From Paenarthrobacter nitroguajacolicus JCM 14115 (GTDB taxonomy: Bacteria; Actinomycetota; Actinomycetes; Actinomycetales; Micrococcaceae), in the NCBI GenBank assembly GCA_001313365.1, contig BBFS01000009.1, positions 1-64,000 on the forward strand: DNA of 64,000 nucleotides. Direction: 5' to 3'. Numbering within the stretch: the first letter of the stretch is position 1; each line of letters begins with the position of its first letter. Below the pieces are notes generated by a model. It saw only the letters and a program-made list of their open reading frames with translations. It had not been told where the DNA came from and made no database searches. The position numbers and the translations under genes were made by a program. Of this stretch, positions 1-9,639 are shown in pieces.

Positions 1-593
1 ACGAGGGCGGCTCCCCCCCCAACGTGCTGGGCGCCGCGACACTTGCCCGCGCCACCCAAGTCCTCGCAGGGCTCGATCAGGACGCGTGGCACGCCCACGA
101 GTCTGCCATCCGCTCGTACCTGGTGCAGGGCCTGGAGGCCATCGATGGCGTGACCGTCCACAAGATCTTCGCTGACTCCCTGGACACCATCGGTGTGGTC
201 AACTTCTCCGTAGAAGGATTCGACGCCGGACTGGTTGCGGCTTACCTGGCGGCCGAGCACGGGGTTGGCCTCCGTGATGGCCGGTTCTGCGCCCACCCGC
301 TCCTCAAACGCCTCGGGCTCCCCCCCTCCGGATCCCTGCGTGCCAGCTTCGGCGTCGGCTCCCGGTTGGAGGACGCCACCAGGCTGCTCGCAGGCATCGA
401 AGGACTCAAGCGCGACGGACTGGGCTGGGACTACGTGGTGGACGAGGGCCGTTGGTTCCTGCAAATGACCATCGCAGCTACCCCGAATGGGCCCCCCCTA
501 ACACTCCCGGCACTGCGGGCGCAGCTCCCTGCACTGTTGACTAGGAACACTGCGGACCGGGAACACTGCGGTAAATTCATAGGGTACTTTTAG
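1..593 (+). CDS. Class V aminotransferase / cysteine desulfurase-like enzyme (5' partial)
   Basis: Only the C-terminal part is present; the reading frame is open from base 3, so the start lies upstream of the window. The segment GVGLRDGRFCAHPLL matches the active-site cysteine loop of SufS/CsdA-type PLP enzymes, and SGSLRASFGVGS followed by a helix matches the small-domain end of that family. The PLP-binding lysine is outside the window. Two in-frame oddities, PPN near base 20 and GPPL near base 490, sit on runs of 8 and 7 C and are probably artefactual extra codons. The last ~30 residues look unlike the family, so the 593 stop may follow a frame error. It could act on cysteine or another small amino acid; the substrate is not clear. 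Confidence 0.75.
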   Translation, partial: EGGSPPNVLGAATLARATQVLAGLDQDAWHAHESAIRSYLVQGLEAIDGVTVHKIFADSLDTIGVVNFSVEGFDAGLVAAYLAAEHGVGLRDGRFCAHPLLKRLGLPPSGSLRASFGVGSRLEDATRLLAGIEGLKRDGLGWDYVVDEGRWFLQMTIAATPNGPPLTLPALRAQLPALLTRNTADREHCGKFIGYF

Positions 594-614
594 CGACCCT
601 GTGAAGGAGCTTTC

Positions 615-1451
615 GTGGCCCTGCGTTCACCGGCTGCCTCCAGCGGACAGCCACGTACTCCGGGACCAGCCGGGCCGCGTGGTCCAAGGCTGCATGCTTC
701 CCGCCGGCATGAACTCGGTCAGAGCTTCCAGGACGGCGGCGAACACTATGACCGCGTGCGACCCGGCTACCCCCCCGCCGATTCCGTGGACTGGCTGGTT
801 CCTCCAGGGGCGAGGTCCGCGGCGGACCTCGGAGCCGGCACAGGAAAGTTCACGGCACTCCTCGTAGAACGCGGCCTGGCGGTCACCGCCGTCGATCCTT
901 CCACGGACATGTTGGAGCAATTGCGAAAAGCCTACCCCCCCACGTCAATGCGCTGGAGGGAACGGCCGAGGCAACAGGACTGACGGACTCAGCATTCGAC
1001 GTCGTCAGCGTTGCCCAGCCTGGCACTGGTGCGAGCCCCCCCTTGCAGCAAGCACGGAGATCGCCCGGATCCTGCGGCCTCATGGGATCTTGGGACTGAT
1101 CTGGAATCAACTGGACACTTCTGTTCCGTGGGTTCACCGCCTTTCACGCATCATGCATGCAGGCGATGTCCACAAGCCCGGATTCCGGCCAGTCATCGGC
1201 CCGGAGTTTGAAGGTTTGAAAAGTCATCTGACCCGGTGGAGGATGCCCTGACGCCGGAGGACATCATGGAACTGACCAAGTCGCGCAGCTACTACCTCCG
1301 CGCCAACGACGCCACCCGTGCGAAGGTCATGTGCAACCTGGAGTGGTACCTCTACGACCACCTCGGACATGTCCCTGGTGAAACCATCGGGTTGCCCTAC
1401 ATGACGCAGACCTGGCGGGCAGTCAAGGTTCAAGGTACAACGCCACGGTAG
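615..1451 (+). CDS. Class I SAM-dependent methyltransferase (frame broken)
   Basis: The GTG start at 615 is preceded by GAAGGAG at 5 bases. The first segment (to about 940) contains the SAM-binding motif DLGAGTGKFT and a following acidic residue in AVDPSTDM. A run of 7 C at about 935 shifts the frame; reading on in the next frame gives NALEGTAEATGLTDSAFD and VVSVAQ. A missing base near 1018 shifts it again, and a WHW-type motif is then recognisable. The last segment (1236-1451) restores the first frame and ends at the TAG at 1449-1451. The layout fits Methyltransf_11/25-type enzymes of about 270 residues. The substrate is unknown. It lies 12 bases upstream of the mntR-like gene. Confidence 0.7.
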
Positions 1452-1463
1452 GCTTGGGGGGGT

Positions 1464-2269
1464 GTGAAGACCAGTACGCCTCATCCTCGATCGAGGACTA
1501 CGTCAAGGTCATCTACTCCTACACGGAGTGGCAGGACAAACCAATTACGTCGTCCCAGCTTGCCCAGCGCCTGGGAGTGGCTAACTCCTCGGTGTCTGAG
1601 ATGGTGCGCAAGCTCAAGGACCAAGGCCTGGTTGATCACCAACCCTACAGTGCCATCAGGCTGACCCCTCAAGGTATGCGGCTCGCGCTGTCCATGGTGC
1701 GCCGGCACCGGTTGATTGAGACGTACTTGGTGGATGAACTCGGCTACAGCTGGGACGAGGTCCACGACGAAGCCGAAATGTTGGAGCACGCCGTGTCCGA
1801 TACGTTCATTGAGCGGATGTCGGCCAAGCTTGGACATCCTGTCCGGGACCCACACGGAGACCCGATTCCTTCGGAAGATGGTTCGGTCGACTTGCCGCAC
1901 GCTTACCGAATGATTGAACTGGATCAGGGCCACTCAGGCAGGATCACGCGAATCAGCGATGAGAATCCGGACCTCTTGCGATACCTTGCCTCTGAAGAAA
2001 TTTCCTTGGACGCGCCCGTTGAAGTGGTGGGCCGCAAACCCTTCGGAGGAGCTTTGGTGGTGCGCATCGGCAGCGGCGCAAAAGGCCGCGAGTTCGACCT
2101 CGCGGACGAGGTCACTTCAGCTCTCTGGGTTCAAAGCGCGGAGACGCACGAAGCTGCATCCTTCCAGCCCGGTAGGCTGATCCCGACAAGCCCAGGCCCC
2201 ATTGAGCCCAAGCGCGCTATAGGTCAGCTTGGCTGCCCGCTCGCACCGCCGTCGTCGGACGCGGTATGA
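1464..2269 (+). CDS. mntR: DtxR/MntR-family metal-dependent regulator, manganese type
   Basis: The order is an N-terminal winged helix (SSQLAQRLGVANSSVSEMV), a metal-binding dimerisation domain and a C-terminal SH3/FeoA-like domain (GRKPFGGALVVRIG). In the metal site the DtxR pattern H-x-E-A-C-x-x-E-H reads HDEAEMLEH here. Glu therefore replaces the DtxR cysteine, as in manganese-sensing MntR, while His/Glu in RRHRLIE are kept. It is predicted to repress Mn uptake genes when Mn is plentiful. I chose GTG 1464 because MKTSTP leads into SSSIEDYVKV after restoring one lost T near 1484. The tail after ...SAETHE (about 2140 on) looks unlike the family and overlaps the convergent MFS gene, so the real stop is probably near 2180 in another frame. 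Confidence 0.78.
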
Positions 2270-3685
2270 GGTTCGCTGACGGCGGCCGCCGCAGCTTCCT
2301 GCACAGGATTCCGGATCCCGACGGCGGAGGCCAGCGCCCCGAACAGGAACAGGCCCGCGGTCACCAGCAAAGCGTTGTACAGTCCGTCCCGGGTGAAAGC
2401 CGGCCCCCCCACAATCACCCCTGCGAAGGCGATGGAGATCAGACCCGCAATACGGGCAACCGCGTTGTTCACGGCTGAACCGATCCCGGCCTCCTCCGAG
2501 GGAACAGCGCCTAGAATGGCAGCCGTGAGGGGGCGCAACCAACGTCGCCAGGCCAAGGCCAAAGACAATCTGCCCCCCCGGCAACACCTGCGTCCAGTAG
2601 TTGAGCGGCTCCTGGACAGTCAATGACATCAGGAAGCCCGCACCGCACAGTAGAGGCCTACCGTCATAAACCATCTGGGACCGTACTTTCCCGCGAGACC
2701 ACCAAAGTAGGACGCACCCAGCATCAGGATGACTGTGCCCGGAAGCAGCGCCAGGCCCGCCACGGTGGCGCCCATGCCGCCTACCTGCTGCAGGTAAATG
2801 CCCAACACGAAGAAACCCAGGGAGATCGCGGCATAGATGGCCAGAGTGGCGAGATTACCCCAGGCAAAATTGCGGATACTGAAGAGTCGCAACGGCAACA
2901 TGGGCTCAGCAGTCCGGGCCTCGTGGATGAGGAACAGCACCATCGCAACCACACCCACCACCAGTGGGACCCACACCTGGGCGCTCCCCCACCCCATCCT
3001 CCCCCTGTTCGATGAAGGCATACACTGGCCCGCCCAAGCCAACCATGGCCAGGAAAGCTCCCAGGTAGTCGATGCTTTTGCTCTTGTCCCTCGCCGCATC
3101 CGACGACCGCAGGCTTGCAAGCATTGGCCAGATGGCAACAGCTGGGATGACATTGATGAAGAAGATCACCCGCCATGAGAGCAGGTCTACAGCAATGCCG
3201 CCGATCAGCGGACCCACAATAGCCGCAGCGCTCGTCCAACCCGACCACTGCCCGATGGCTTTTGACTGTGCCGGGCCGGTGAACGACGAGATGATCATGG
3301 CGAGCGAACTCGGAACAAGGAGGGCGCCGGCGATCCCTTGCAGTGCCCGGGAGACTACCAACACTTCGCCCGTCCACGCGAGCCCGCACATCACCGAGGT
3401 CACGGCAAAACCGGCCAGCCCCCATTCAAGAATTCTTGCCCTGCCGAAATGGTCAGATAGTGAACCGGCTACCAGGATCAAGGCCCCCAGTGTGAGCAAG
3501 TAAGCGTCCACCACCCACTGCTGGATGACCAGGCCGCCACCCAGTTCCCTTCCAATGGCTGGCAATGCGAGATTCACCACAAATCCATCGAGGATGGCGA
3601 TGAACGACGCCACAATTGCCACCACCAGCACGCGTTTCTGGAGAGGTGTGCTCGGCGGAAGGACCGCAGCGTCAGTCATGTGCAC
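2224..3685 (-). CDS. MFS transporter, DHA2 (EmrB/QacA-like) drug exporter (frame broken)
   Basis: The intact N-terminal part (3685 to about 2985) has repeated hydrophobic helices and MFS signatures: LDGFVVNLALPAIGRELGG (motif with D in TM1), GSLSDHFGRAR (motif A loop) and SWRVIFFINVIP after TM5-6 as in DHA2 proteins. Two later segments in other frames continue with helices, including FFVLGIYLQQVGG and GIGSAVNNAVARIAGLIS. The sum is about 480 residues, close to the usual 14-TM DHA2 length. It would export a hydrophobic compound using the proton gradient. The frame breaks coincide with C/G runs near 2990 and 2570. The start may be ATG 3679 inside MHMTD. The gene is divergent from the small Cys-rich gene, with only about 30 bases between them. 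Confidence 0.8.
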
Positions 3686-3716
3686 AGCCTACGCCCGGGA
3701 AGTCCCGTATCGTTGA

Positions 3717-4087
3717 ATGGTGATTAGCAGACGTGATGCCGCATTGGCCCTTGATATTTCGATGGAAATGGCCCAACGCCACGGCATTCCGTCCCGCCTC
3801 TCCGAGGCCGAACTCCGGGACATCCAGGACAATCCCCCCCGGCGTGGTTGGTACAGTCCAGGGCCAACCGCACCGGCAAGCGACCCGTCTGGGTACACCT
3901 GACGTGTGCTGTCTGCGGATACACCGAGGCCGTTCGCCCCAAGAAATGGTGGCCGGACTTTTCCTTCGTCTTCTGTGGCACCCACCGGAACAGCGAACTT
4001 CCCGAACTGTTCCTCGGCGATGTCCGCAGCGAATATGAAGGCGTGGGAAGCCGTTTCATCGGCGTTGTCGACGTTCGCGAGGGCTAG
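3717..4087 (+). CDS. Small Cys-containing conserved hypothetical protein (frame broken)
   Basis: The ATG at 3717 opens MVISRRDAALALDISMEM and runs to a 7-C run at 3834-3840. Assuming 5 C there, the frame continues as NPPAWLVQSRANRTGKRPVW and then CAVCGYTE...CGTH to the TAG at 4085-4087. The result is about 122 residues with a CxxC pair and a distal C/H pair about 25 residues later, which suggests a small zinc-binding fold. I do not recognise the family well enough to give a function. Its last codons overlap the convergent htrA-like stop (4084-4086), so the two genes share their 3' ends. Confidence 0.6.
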
Positions 4088-5080
4088 GCCAGCTGGCTCA
4101 TTTCGGATGGCACGGCAGTCAGCTTCAGTACTGTGCCTTCCCGGAGCACCGTCAGCGGGAACGGCTGGCCGATAGCCTCGGCAAACAGCAATTTCTGCAA
4201 ACTTTCAGCACTGGACACCGCACGGTCCTGCGCACGCAGCACCACATCCCCCCGCTTGGAGCCCGGACAATTCCGCCGGCGAGCCCGGAATGACCTCCAC
4301 TACTCGCAGGCCTTCTTTCTGGCCGGCCCGAACCACCGAACTTGCATCCAGTGGTATCGGAGTGCTCACCAGGCCAAGATAAGCGCGGCGTACGCGGCCG
4401 TCCCTCAGCAGCGCTGCGATGATGCGCTGGGTTGTGGTGTTTATGGGTACTGCCAGCCCCAGCCCAAGTCCCGCGACGGCGGTGTTGATGCCCACGATGC
4501 GTCCCCCCCTCGTATCCGCCAGTGCACCCCCGGAGTTCCCTGGGTTGAGCGCAGCATCGGTTTGAATGACGTCCTCAATCACCCGCCGGTGTTCGCCCGC
4601 TCGTACGGGGGATGGAACGCCCCCCCAACCGCTCACCACGCCAGCAGTTACCGAACCGGCCAAACCGAGCGGGTTCCCCCCCACGGCAATCACCAGCTGG
4701 CCCACCCGTAAGGTGTCAGCGTTGCCCAGCAAAGCCGGAGGCGGGGTTGACTTCACTCCACGGACCACGGCCAGGTCGGAGAGGGGGGGGTCTGCGCCCA
4801 CCAGCTCCACATCAGTTTGCTTGCCATCCGCGAATACGGCCCGACCGGACTGGATGCCTGCCACCACGTGGGCGTTGGTCAGCATGTATCCGTCGCCGGT
4901 GAAGACCACAGCTGAACCGCTTCCGCCGCGGACCCGTCCGCGGCGGTCTGTACTCGTCATTTCGATTGCAGCAACGTGGGGCGTCACCGACTCGGCAACC
5001 CGTATGACAATCTGTGAGTACGCGTCCAAGGCTCCGTCGTCGTCTGACGCCTGTTCTTCGAAAGCCTGGTTTGTCGTCAT
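4084..5080 (-). CDS. HtrA/DegQ-like S1C serine protease with PDZ domain
   Basis: Trypsin-like protease domain with the triad visible: His in LTNAHVVAG, Asp in LSDLAVVRG, Ser in NPGNSGGAL. A PDZ domain follows (RRAYLGLV...GLRVVEVIPGSPAELSGLQAG). A G-run near 4247 breaks the frame; continuing in the right frame gives a PDZ end that closes with SEMSQLA and a TAG at 4084-4086. The ATG at 5080 is preceded by AGGAGG at 6 bases, a strong ribosome site. The N-terminus MTTNQAFEEQASDDDG is acidic and has no signal peptide or membrane helix. Most HtrA proteins are exported, so this one is either cytoplasmic or its true start is longer. Probably a protein quality-control protease. Confidence 0.82.
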
Positions 5081-5209
5081 CTCGTGCCTCCTGCCAAGGT
5101 CCGCCGCGCTTCACCGCTAACCTTCGGCGACGCGTCTACCCTGTACAACTGCCATGCAGTTGCCGGTAGTCCGGAAGTTGCTACGCCGTGGGTGAACGAT
5201 GGCGCGTGG

Positions 5210-5246
5210 CAAAAAGAAAACCCCCGGATCACGAGGATCCGAGGGT
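5210..5246 (-). terminator. Rho-independent terminator of ssrA
   Basis: On the minus strand a 10-bp stem built on CGGATC/GATCCG with a CTCGT-type loop is followed by TTTTCTTTTT. It lies about 10 bases beyond the tmRNA 3' end, so it fits as the ssrA terminator. Confidence 0.85.
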
Positions 5247-5255
5247 CTTCCGGGG

Positions 5256-5626
5256 GGTGGAGATGGGGGGGGAATTGAACCCCCCGTCCGATGTCGTTTT
5301 GTCAGGGCTTCTCCGGGCGCAGTTCGCGTCGGATTTTCTCGGCCCCAGCCATCCTGCGAACAGGTGGCTGATCCGGGCCCAGTCATCTAAGAGTCCCGTT
5401 TACCTCAATGACGAAGGCAAACAGCAGTGGCTATCTAAATGACGCAGGAACCGGGGGCGATAGCAACCCCGGGCTGACGGACTGTCTTACTGCTTAGGCA
5501 GCGAGAGCGAAGTCAGTGCGCTTAGATTCGGCACTTATTGGTTTGCAGACAGCGTTTACGAGATAATTCTGCATCCTCGGCCCGCTTCACCTGTCGCGAC
5601 TAACATCGTCGAAACCGATCATCCCC
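5256..5626 (-). ncRNA. ssrA: tmRNA (transfer-messenger RNA)
   Basis: The 5' end GGGGATGATCGGTTTCGACG is the conserved tmRNA start, and its first 7 bases pair with CATCTCC near the 3' end (one G-U) to form the acceptor stem. A TTCAATT T-loop lies between a G run and a C run at 5264-5286. The encoded tag reads AESKRTDFALAA. CCA is not fully encoded. Length is about 371 nt, normal for actinobacteria. It rescues stalled ribosomes with SmpB, whose gene is about 100 bases upstream in the same orientation. The T-stem runs (6 G against 8 C) cannot form the standard 5-bp stem and show the run-length error of this sequence. Confidence 0.95.
5494..5532 (-). other. tmRNA proteolysis-tag reading frame
   Basis: Twelve codons plus TAA inside ssrA encode AESKRTDFALAA. 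The ALAA end is the ClpXP-type degradation signal. The first codon is GCC (Ala), which fits the resume position after the alanine carried by tmRNA. Confidence 0.92.
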
Positions 5627-5727
5627 GTATTTTGTTACCAAACCCGGCAAGAGTCTTTGAACTCCCGTCGGACTACCTATCATAACGCATCCGTCCGGCG
5701 GATCATTCCCCCCCGGAGACACGCTAC

Positions 5728-6198
5728 CTAACGTCGGTTGCGTTCCCGCAACTCACGCAGCGACTCACGCTTGTCCTGCTGCTCACGGAGCGTCTGGCGT
5801 TTGTCGTAATCCTTCTTGCCTCGGGCGATAGCAATTTCCACCTTGGCCCGGCCGTCCAGGAAGTACAGCTGAAGCGGCACAACGGTAAAGCCGGACTCGC
5901 GAATTTTCTGCGAAATCTTGTCCAGTTCATCGCGGTGCAGCAGGAGCTTACGACGGCGGCGTGCAGCATGGTTTGTCCAGCTCCCCTGGTGATACTCAGG
6001 GATGTGGATGCCCTCCATCCACAGTTCGTCGTTGTAGAAGGTGCAGAAACCATCAACCATGGAGGCATGACCTTCACGGAGGGACTTCACCTCTGTTCCC
6101 ATGAGGGCAATGCCTGCCTCATAGGTGTCCAGGACATGGTAGTTATGCCGGGCCTTCCGATTGGTGGCCACTACCTTACGGCCACTTTCCTTGGGCAC
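5728..6198 (-). CDS. smpB: SsrA-binding protein SmpB
   Basis: This is an uninterrupted 156-residue frame. Typical SmpB features are present: NRKARHNYHVLDTYEAGIAL at the N-terminus, GTEVKSLREGHASM, and the basic tail with KKDYDKRQTLRE. The tail inserts into the mRNA channel of stalled ribosomes. Start is GTG 6198 with AAGGAG 8 bases upstream. It binds tmRNA, encoded just downstream, and is followed the usual way by ssrA. It is one of the few genes here free of long C/G runs, and accordingly its frame is intact. Confidence 0.97.
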   Translation of the reverse strand: MPKESGRKVVATNRKARHNYHVLDTYEAGIALMGTEVKSLREGHASMVDGFCTFYNDELWMEGIHIPEYHQGSWTNHAARRRRKLLLHRDELDKISQKIRESGFTVVPLQLYFLDGRAKVEIAIARGKKDYDKRQTLREQQDKRESLRELRERNRR

Positions 6199-6278
6199 GG
6201 TAGAACTCCTTGTTTAGATGCGGATTTCAACTAGTGTACGCCAGCGCGGCATAGCCCCCCCTGCGCGCTATCGGCACG

Positions 6279-7701
6279 CTAGAGGAGAGTCATGGGGTCC
6301 ACTGCGGCACTGTTAAGCCAGGTTTCGAAGTGCGCGTGGCAACCTGTCGAGTTACCCGTGCTGCCCGAGTATGCGATGAGTTGCCCCGCCGATACTTGCT
6401 GGCCGTTTGCTACGACAATGCTGCTGTTGTGGTAATAGATGGTGGTCAGCGAGTTGCCTTGCACCACACCATGGGACAGTTTTACCCGCCATCCGCCGCC
6501 GTCGGCCGAGTTCCAGCCCGAGTTGAAGACCTCGCCCGCCGCTGCTGCGTAAACGGGCGTGCCACAAGCCGCACCGAAGTCGATGCCGGTGTGCATGTAA
6601 CCACCGGTGCCATAGAAATCAATGGTGCCTGGGGGGGGCGTTGCACGCCAGCCAAATCCGGAGGTGATGGGGACAGCACTTGCGAAGGGGTGTCGAAGGC
6701 CGAACGCCGACGGCGAACCAGCCGGCGGAGGAGAATACGGCGGTTCCGGAGGTGCAGGCCTACCTTGCGCTGCTGCAGCAGCAGCAGCAGCGGCCGCAGC
6801 CTCTTCGGCAATCCGGCGCTGTTCCGCCTCCCATGCTTCCCTCAGCTTCCGGTCACGCTCCACGATCTCGGCGGCCACCGTATTTTGTTCGGCCTTCACC
6901 CGGGCAAGATTGGCTTCGATGCCCGGCTTGGCGGCCTGCAGTTGTCCGTTGAGGCGGGTGGTGTCTTCAATGAGCTTGTCGACTTCGGCTTTCTTGCTCG
7001 CCGCTTCGTCCCTCGCCGACTTTTCCCGGTCAAGTGCGGCGTCCGCCTTGGCCTTCAGGTCCTGGATTTCTTCCTCGACAGCAACAAGCCTCGCTTGGGA
7101 GTTCACATTGGTGGCGTTCTGCTGGGTGAGTTTGGTCATCGCCGCGTTTTGGCTGCGCATGGCCTGGTCAGCCAAATCCATGGACTCGGTCAAGCTTCCG
7201 GATTCACTGGATCCGAACAAAAGTGCAATGTTAGTGGGAACTCCACCGGACTTGTAGGCCTGCGAGGCGATCTGTCCGATCAGCTTCTTGGTGTCGGTGA
7301 TCTTCTGCTTATCGCTCTCCAGCTGCTCCGTAATTTTGGCCTTGTTCTGCTGGGCGAGCTCAACCCTGGCAGCAAGTGCCTCGACTTCCTTGACCGCACT
7401 CGCCACCCGACCCTGCGCTTCAAGCAGAGCCTGCTGGGCGCCAGGAAGCCGCCCCCCCTGGTAGATCACCAGTCACCGGCAGCCTTTGCGATGTTTGAGT
7501 CAACAAACTCGAGCGAAGCCTGGACCCGGGCCGCTTCTGCTTCCAGCGCAGCCTGCTGGTCCTCAAGGCTGTCTGCCTGGCTGATGGAGCACCTGAAAGG
7601 AGACTGACAGCCAGGCCAACAGCAAGAACCGCCCCCCCAGAAACCGAGCATGGCCCGACGCAAGGCGCCTGCGCAGGGGGGGTTCGGTCCAACGTGGTCA
7701 T
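6279..7701 (-). CDS. M23 (LytM) peptidoglycan peptidase with coiled coil, EnvC-like
   Basis: The order is an N-terminal signal/anchor (hydrophobic AVLAVGLAVSLLSGA), a long coiled coil of Gln/Lys/Glu-rich heptads (about 230 residues), a poly-Ala stretch from a GCA repeat at 6769-6803, a Pro-rich linker, and a C-terminal LytM domain. Zinc ligands are visible in HTGIDFG and HAHFE. The shape matches EnvC/RipA-like proteins that cut or activate cutting of septal peptidoglycan. FtsEX normally controls such proteins, and the gene lies directly downstream of ftsX in the same orientation, about 55 bases away. Two frame breaks near 7460 and 7600 fall in or near C/G runs; the start I propose is ATG 7701. 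Confidence 0.87.
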
Positions 7702-7756
7702 CAGGATTCCTTTTCGCTTGTCAGCATGGCGGTTGTTTCAGTCAGGGCGTTCACGG

Positions 7757-8682
7757 TTAGACCTTCAGGTAACGCCGGAGAGTCAGGAGGGAAGAGATGC
7801 CGGCAAGACCAGCGCCAAGGGCAATCAACACCGGCGCTATCACCAGGACCTGCGTGGAGGAGATGAACGGGGTGTTGAGGAACTGCCTCGACAAGTCGCC
7901 GTTGAGCCAGAAGTGGGCCATAAGCCAGAGCGTGACGGAGGCCAGCAGCGCTCCCACAACGGCAGCTATGACACCTTCCAGGATGAACGGCAGTTGAATC
8001 ACCGTCTTTGACGCACCCACCAGCCGCATGATTCCTGTCTCCCGGCGTCGACTGAAGGCCGACAGCCGGATGGTGGTGGTGATCAGGAGGACCGCACAGA
8101 AAATCATCACGGCTGCCACGCCAATGGCCGCAACCGATGCCCCCGTTCATCCAGGAAAAAATGCGCTCGAGCACCTGCCGTTGGTCACTGACCGTTTCAA
8201 CACCCGGTTGCGAGGAAAACGTCTCACTGATGATTTCGTATTTTTCGGGGGGGTTCTTCATGTTGATCCGGAACGAGGCCGGCAACTGGTCCTCGGATAC
8301 GGAATCCACTATCGGCGAGTTGGAGAACTGTTCCTTGAAGTGCGTGTACGCCTCGGCTTGGGACTCGAACTGGAAGTCGTTGATGTACGGCTTGATTGCC
8401 GGGGGATTCGAGCATTGCCTGGAGGTTGTCCTGCTGTTCCTTGGTGGCCGACCCCCCCGAAGCGCAACCGACCGCCGTCGAACCATCATTACAGAGGAAG
8501 ACAGCTACCTGGACTTTGTCGTACCAATAGCCCTTCATCTGGTTGATCTGCATCTGCAGCATTCCCGCCGCGCCCACGAACGTCAGGGAAACAAAAGTCA
8601 CCAAGACCACGGAAATCACCATGGAGAGGTTCCGACGCAGGCCACCACCGATTTCCCCCCCGAGGATAAACAAAAGCCTCAC
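7757..8682 (-). CDS. ftsX: Cell-division ABC transporter permease FtsX (frame broken)
   Basis: The N-terminus [20 protein letters not shown] with one membrane helix, an extracellular domain ([33 protein letters not shown]) and three C-terminal helices ([37 protein letters not shown], ending LTLRRYLKV) make a complete FtsX of about 300 residues. Frame shifts occur near 8400 and 8140. The ATG overlaps the ftsE stop (8679-8682), so the pair is translationally coupled. FtsX transmits the FtsE ATPase state to a periplasmic hydrolase partner, probably the M23 protein encoded next. Confidence 0.92.
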
Positions 8683-9449
8683 AGCTGTGCCCCCCCCTGC
8701 GCACGGTTGAGCTCTTCCCCGCTGGCGTCCCGCAGCCGGCGCGATTCCCCAACCACGGGAATCATCGAGGTGTACAGCGCCTTGGCTTCGTCGCGAATGA
8801 CCTTGCCGTTCTTGAGTTCCACCACGCGGCGGCGCATTTCATTGACGATGTCGTCGTCGTGGGTTGCCATCACTACCGTGGTGCCGTTCTGATTGATCTT
8901 GTCCAGGACTCCCATGATTCCCATGGACGTGATGGGGGGGTCAAGGTTTCCGGTCGGTTCGTCCGCCAGCAAAATGCCGGGGCGGTTTACGACGGCGCGG
9001 GCGATCGCCACGCGCTGCTGCTCACCACCGGAAAGTTCATGAGGCATGCGACGTTCCTTGCCCTCAAGACCAACCGTCTTCAGGACCTCAGGTACTGTCT
9101 CCCTGATAATCGAGCGGCTTTTGCCGATCACCTGCATCGCGAATGCTACGTTGGCGAAGACGTTCTTCTGAGGGAGCAGCCGGAAGTCCTGGAAGACAAC
9201 GCCGATTCCGCGCCGGAGCTTCGGGACGCGCCAACTCGAAATGTTGGCAACATTCTGGCCAGCGACATAAACGGATCCGGACGAGGCTTTGTCCTCTTTC
9301 AGGATCAACCTCAGGAACGTGGACTTGCCTGATCCAGAAGCTCCCACCAAGAAGGTGAATTCGCCGCGGTTGATCTCAAGGCTCACAGAATCGAGCGCCG
9401 GTCGGGCATTCTGCTCGTAGACCTTGGTGACATTCTCAAATCTGATCAT
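8679..9449 (-). CDS. ftsE: Cell-division ATP-binding protein FtsE
   Basis: ABC ATPase with Walker [11 protein letters not shown]-loop VVFQDFRLL, signature [13 protein letters not shown], Walker [14 protein letters not shown] and H-loop MATHDDD. The N-terminus [11 protein letters not shown] is typical of FtsE. It is uninterrupted at 256 residues, slightly longer than the usual ~230 because of a C-terminal tail (after [10 protein letters not shown]). DPPITS instead of the expected DPITS sits on a run of 7 C and is probably one extra codon. FtsEX recruits to the divisome and drives septal wall hydrolysis. Confidence 0.96.
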   Translation of the reverse strand: MIRFENVTKVYEQNARPALDSVSLEINRGEFTFLVGASGSGKSTFLRLILKEDKASSGSVYVAGQNVANISSWRVPKLRRGIGVVFQDFRLLPQKNVFANVAFAMQVIGKSRSIIRETVPEVLKTVGLEGKERRMPHELSGGEQQRVAIARAVVNRPGILLADEPTGNLDPPITSMGIMGVLDKINQNGTTVVMATHDDDIVNEMRRRVVELKNGKVIRDEAKALYTSMIPVVGESRRLRDASGEELNRAQGGAQL

Positions 9450-9639
9450 GGCCCTTTAGAACCCCGCCGGACATGACATAGTCGCCCAGTCCAACAGCCG
9501 GAGCGCGGGCTTTCGATGGGGGAAGTGAGAGCACCGGCCACTCGACTATACGCACGGTTCAGCCGCTATTCCGCGGCTTTCAGGGGGCGTGTCGCGGAAT
9601 CCAAAGCCTTGGGGTGACTCGGGCCGCCTTATCCGGTTC

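Noticed and set aside
2117..2674. A 185-codon minus-strand frame near the MFS 3' end.
   Set aside because: It is a wrong-frame reading of the MFS gene caused by the C/G run near 2570; the MFS sequence continues in another frame.
6769..6803. The GCA repeat as an expansion hot spot.
   Set aside because: It simply encodes a poly-Ala linker between the coiled coil and the LytM domain and is in frame.
6330..7607. A 425-codon open frame on the plus strand opposite the M23 gene.
   Set aside because: It is antisense to the coiled-coil/LytM gene, has no recognisable domain, and is compositionally the mirror of the real frame.
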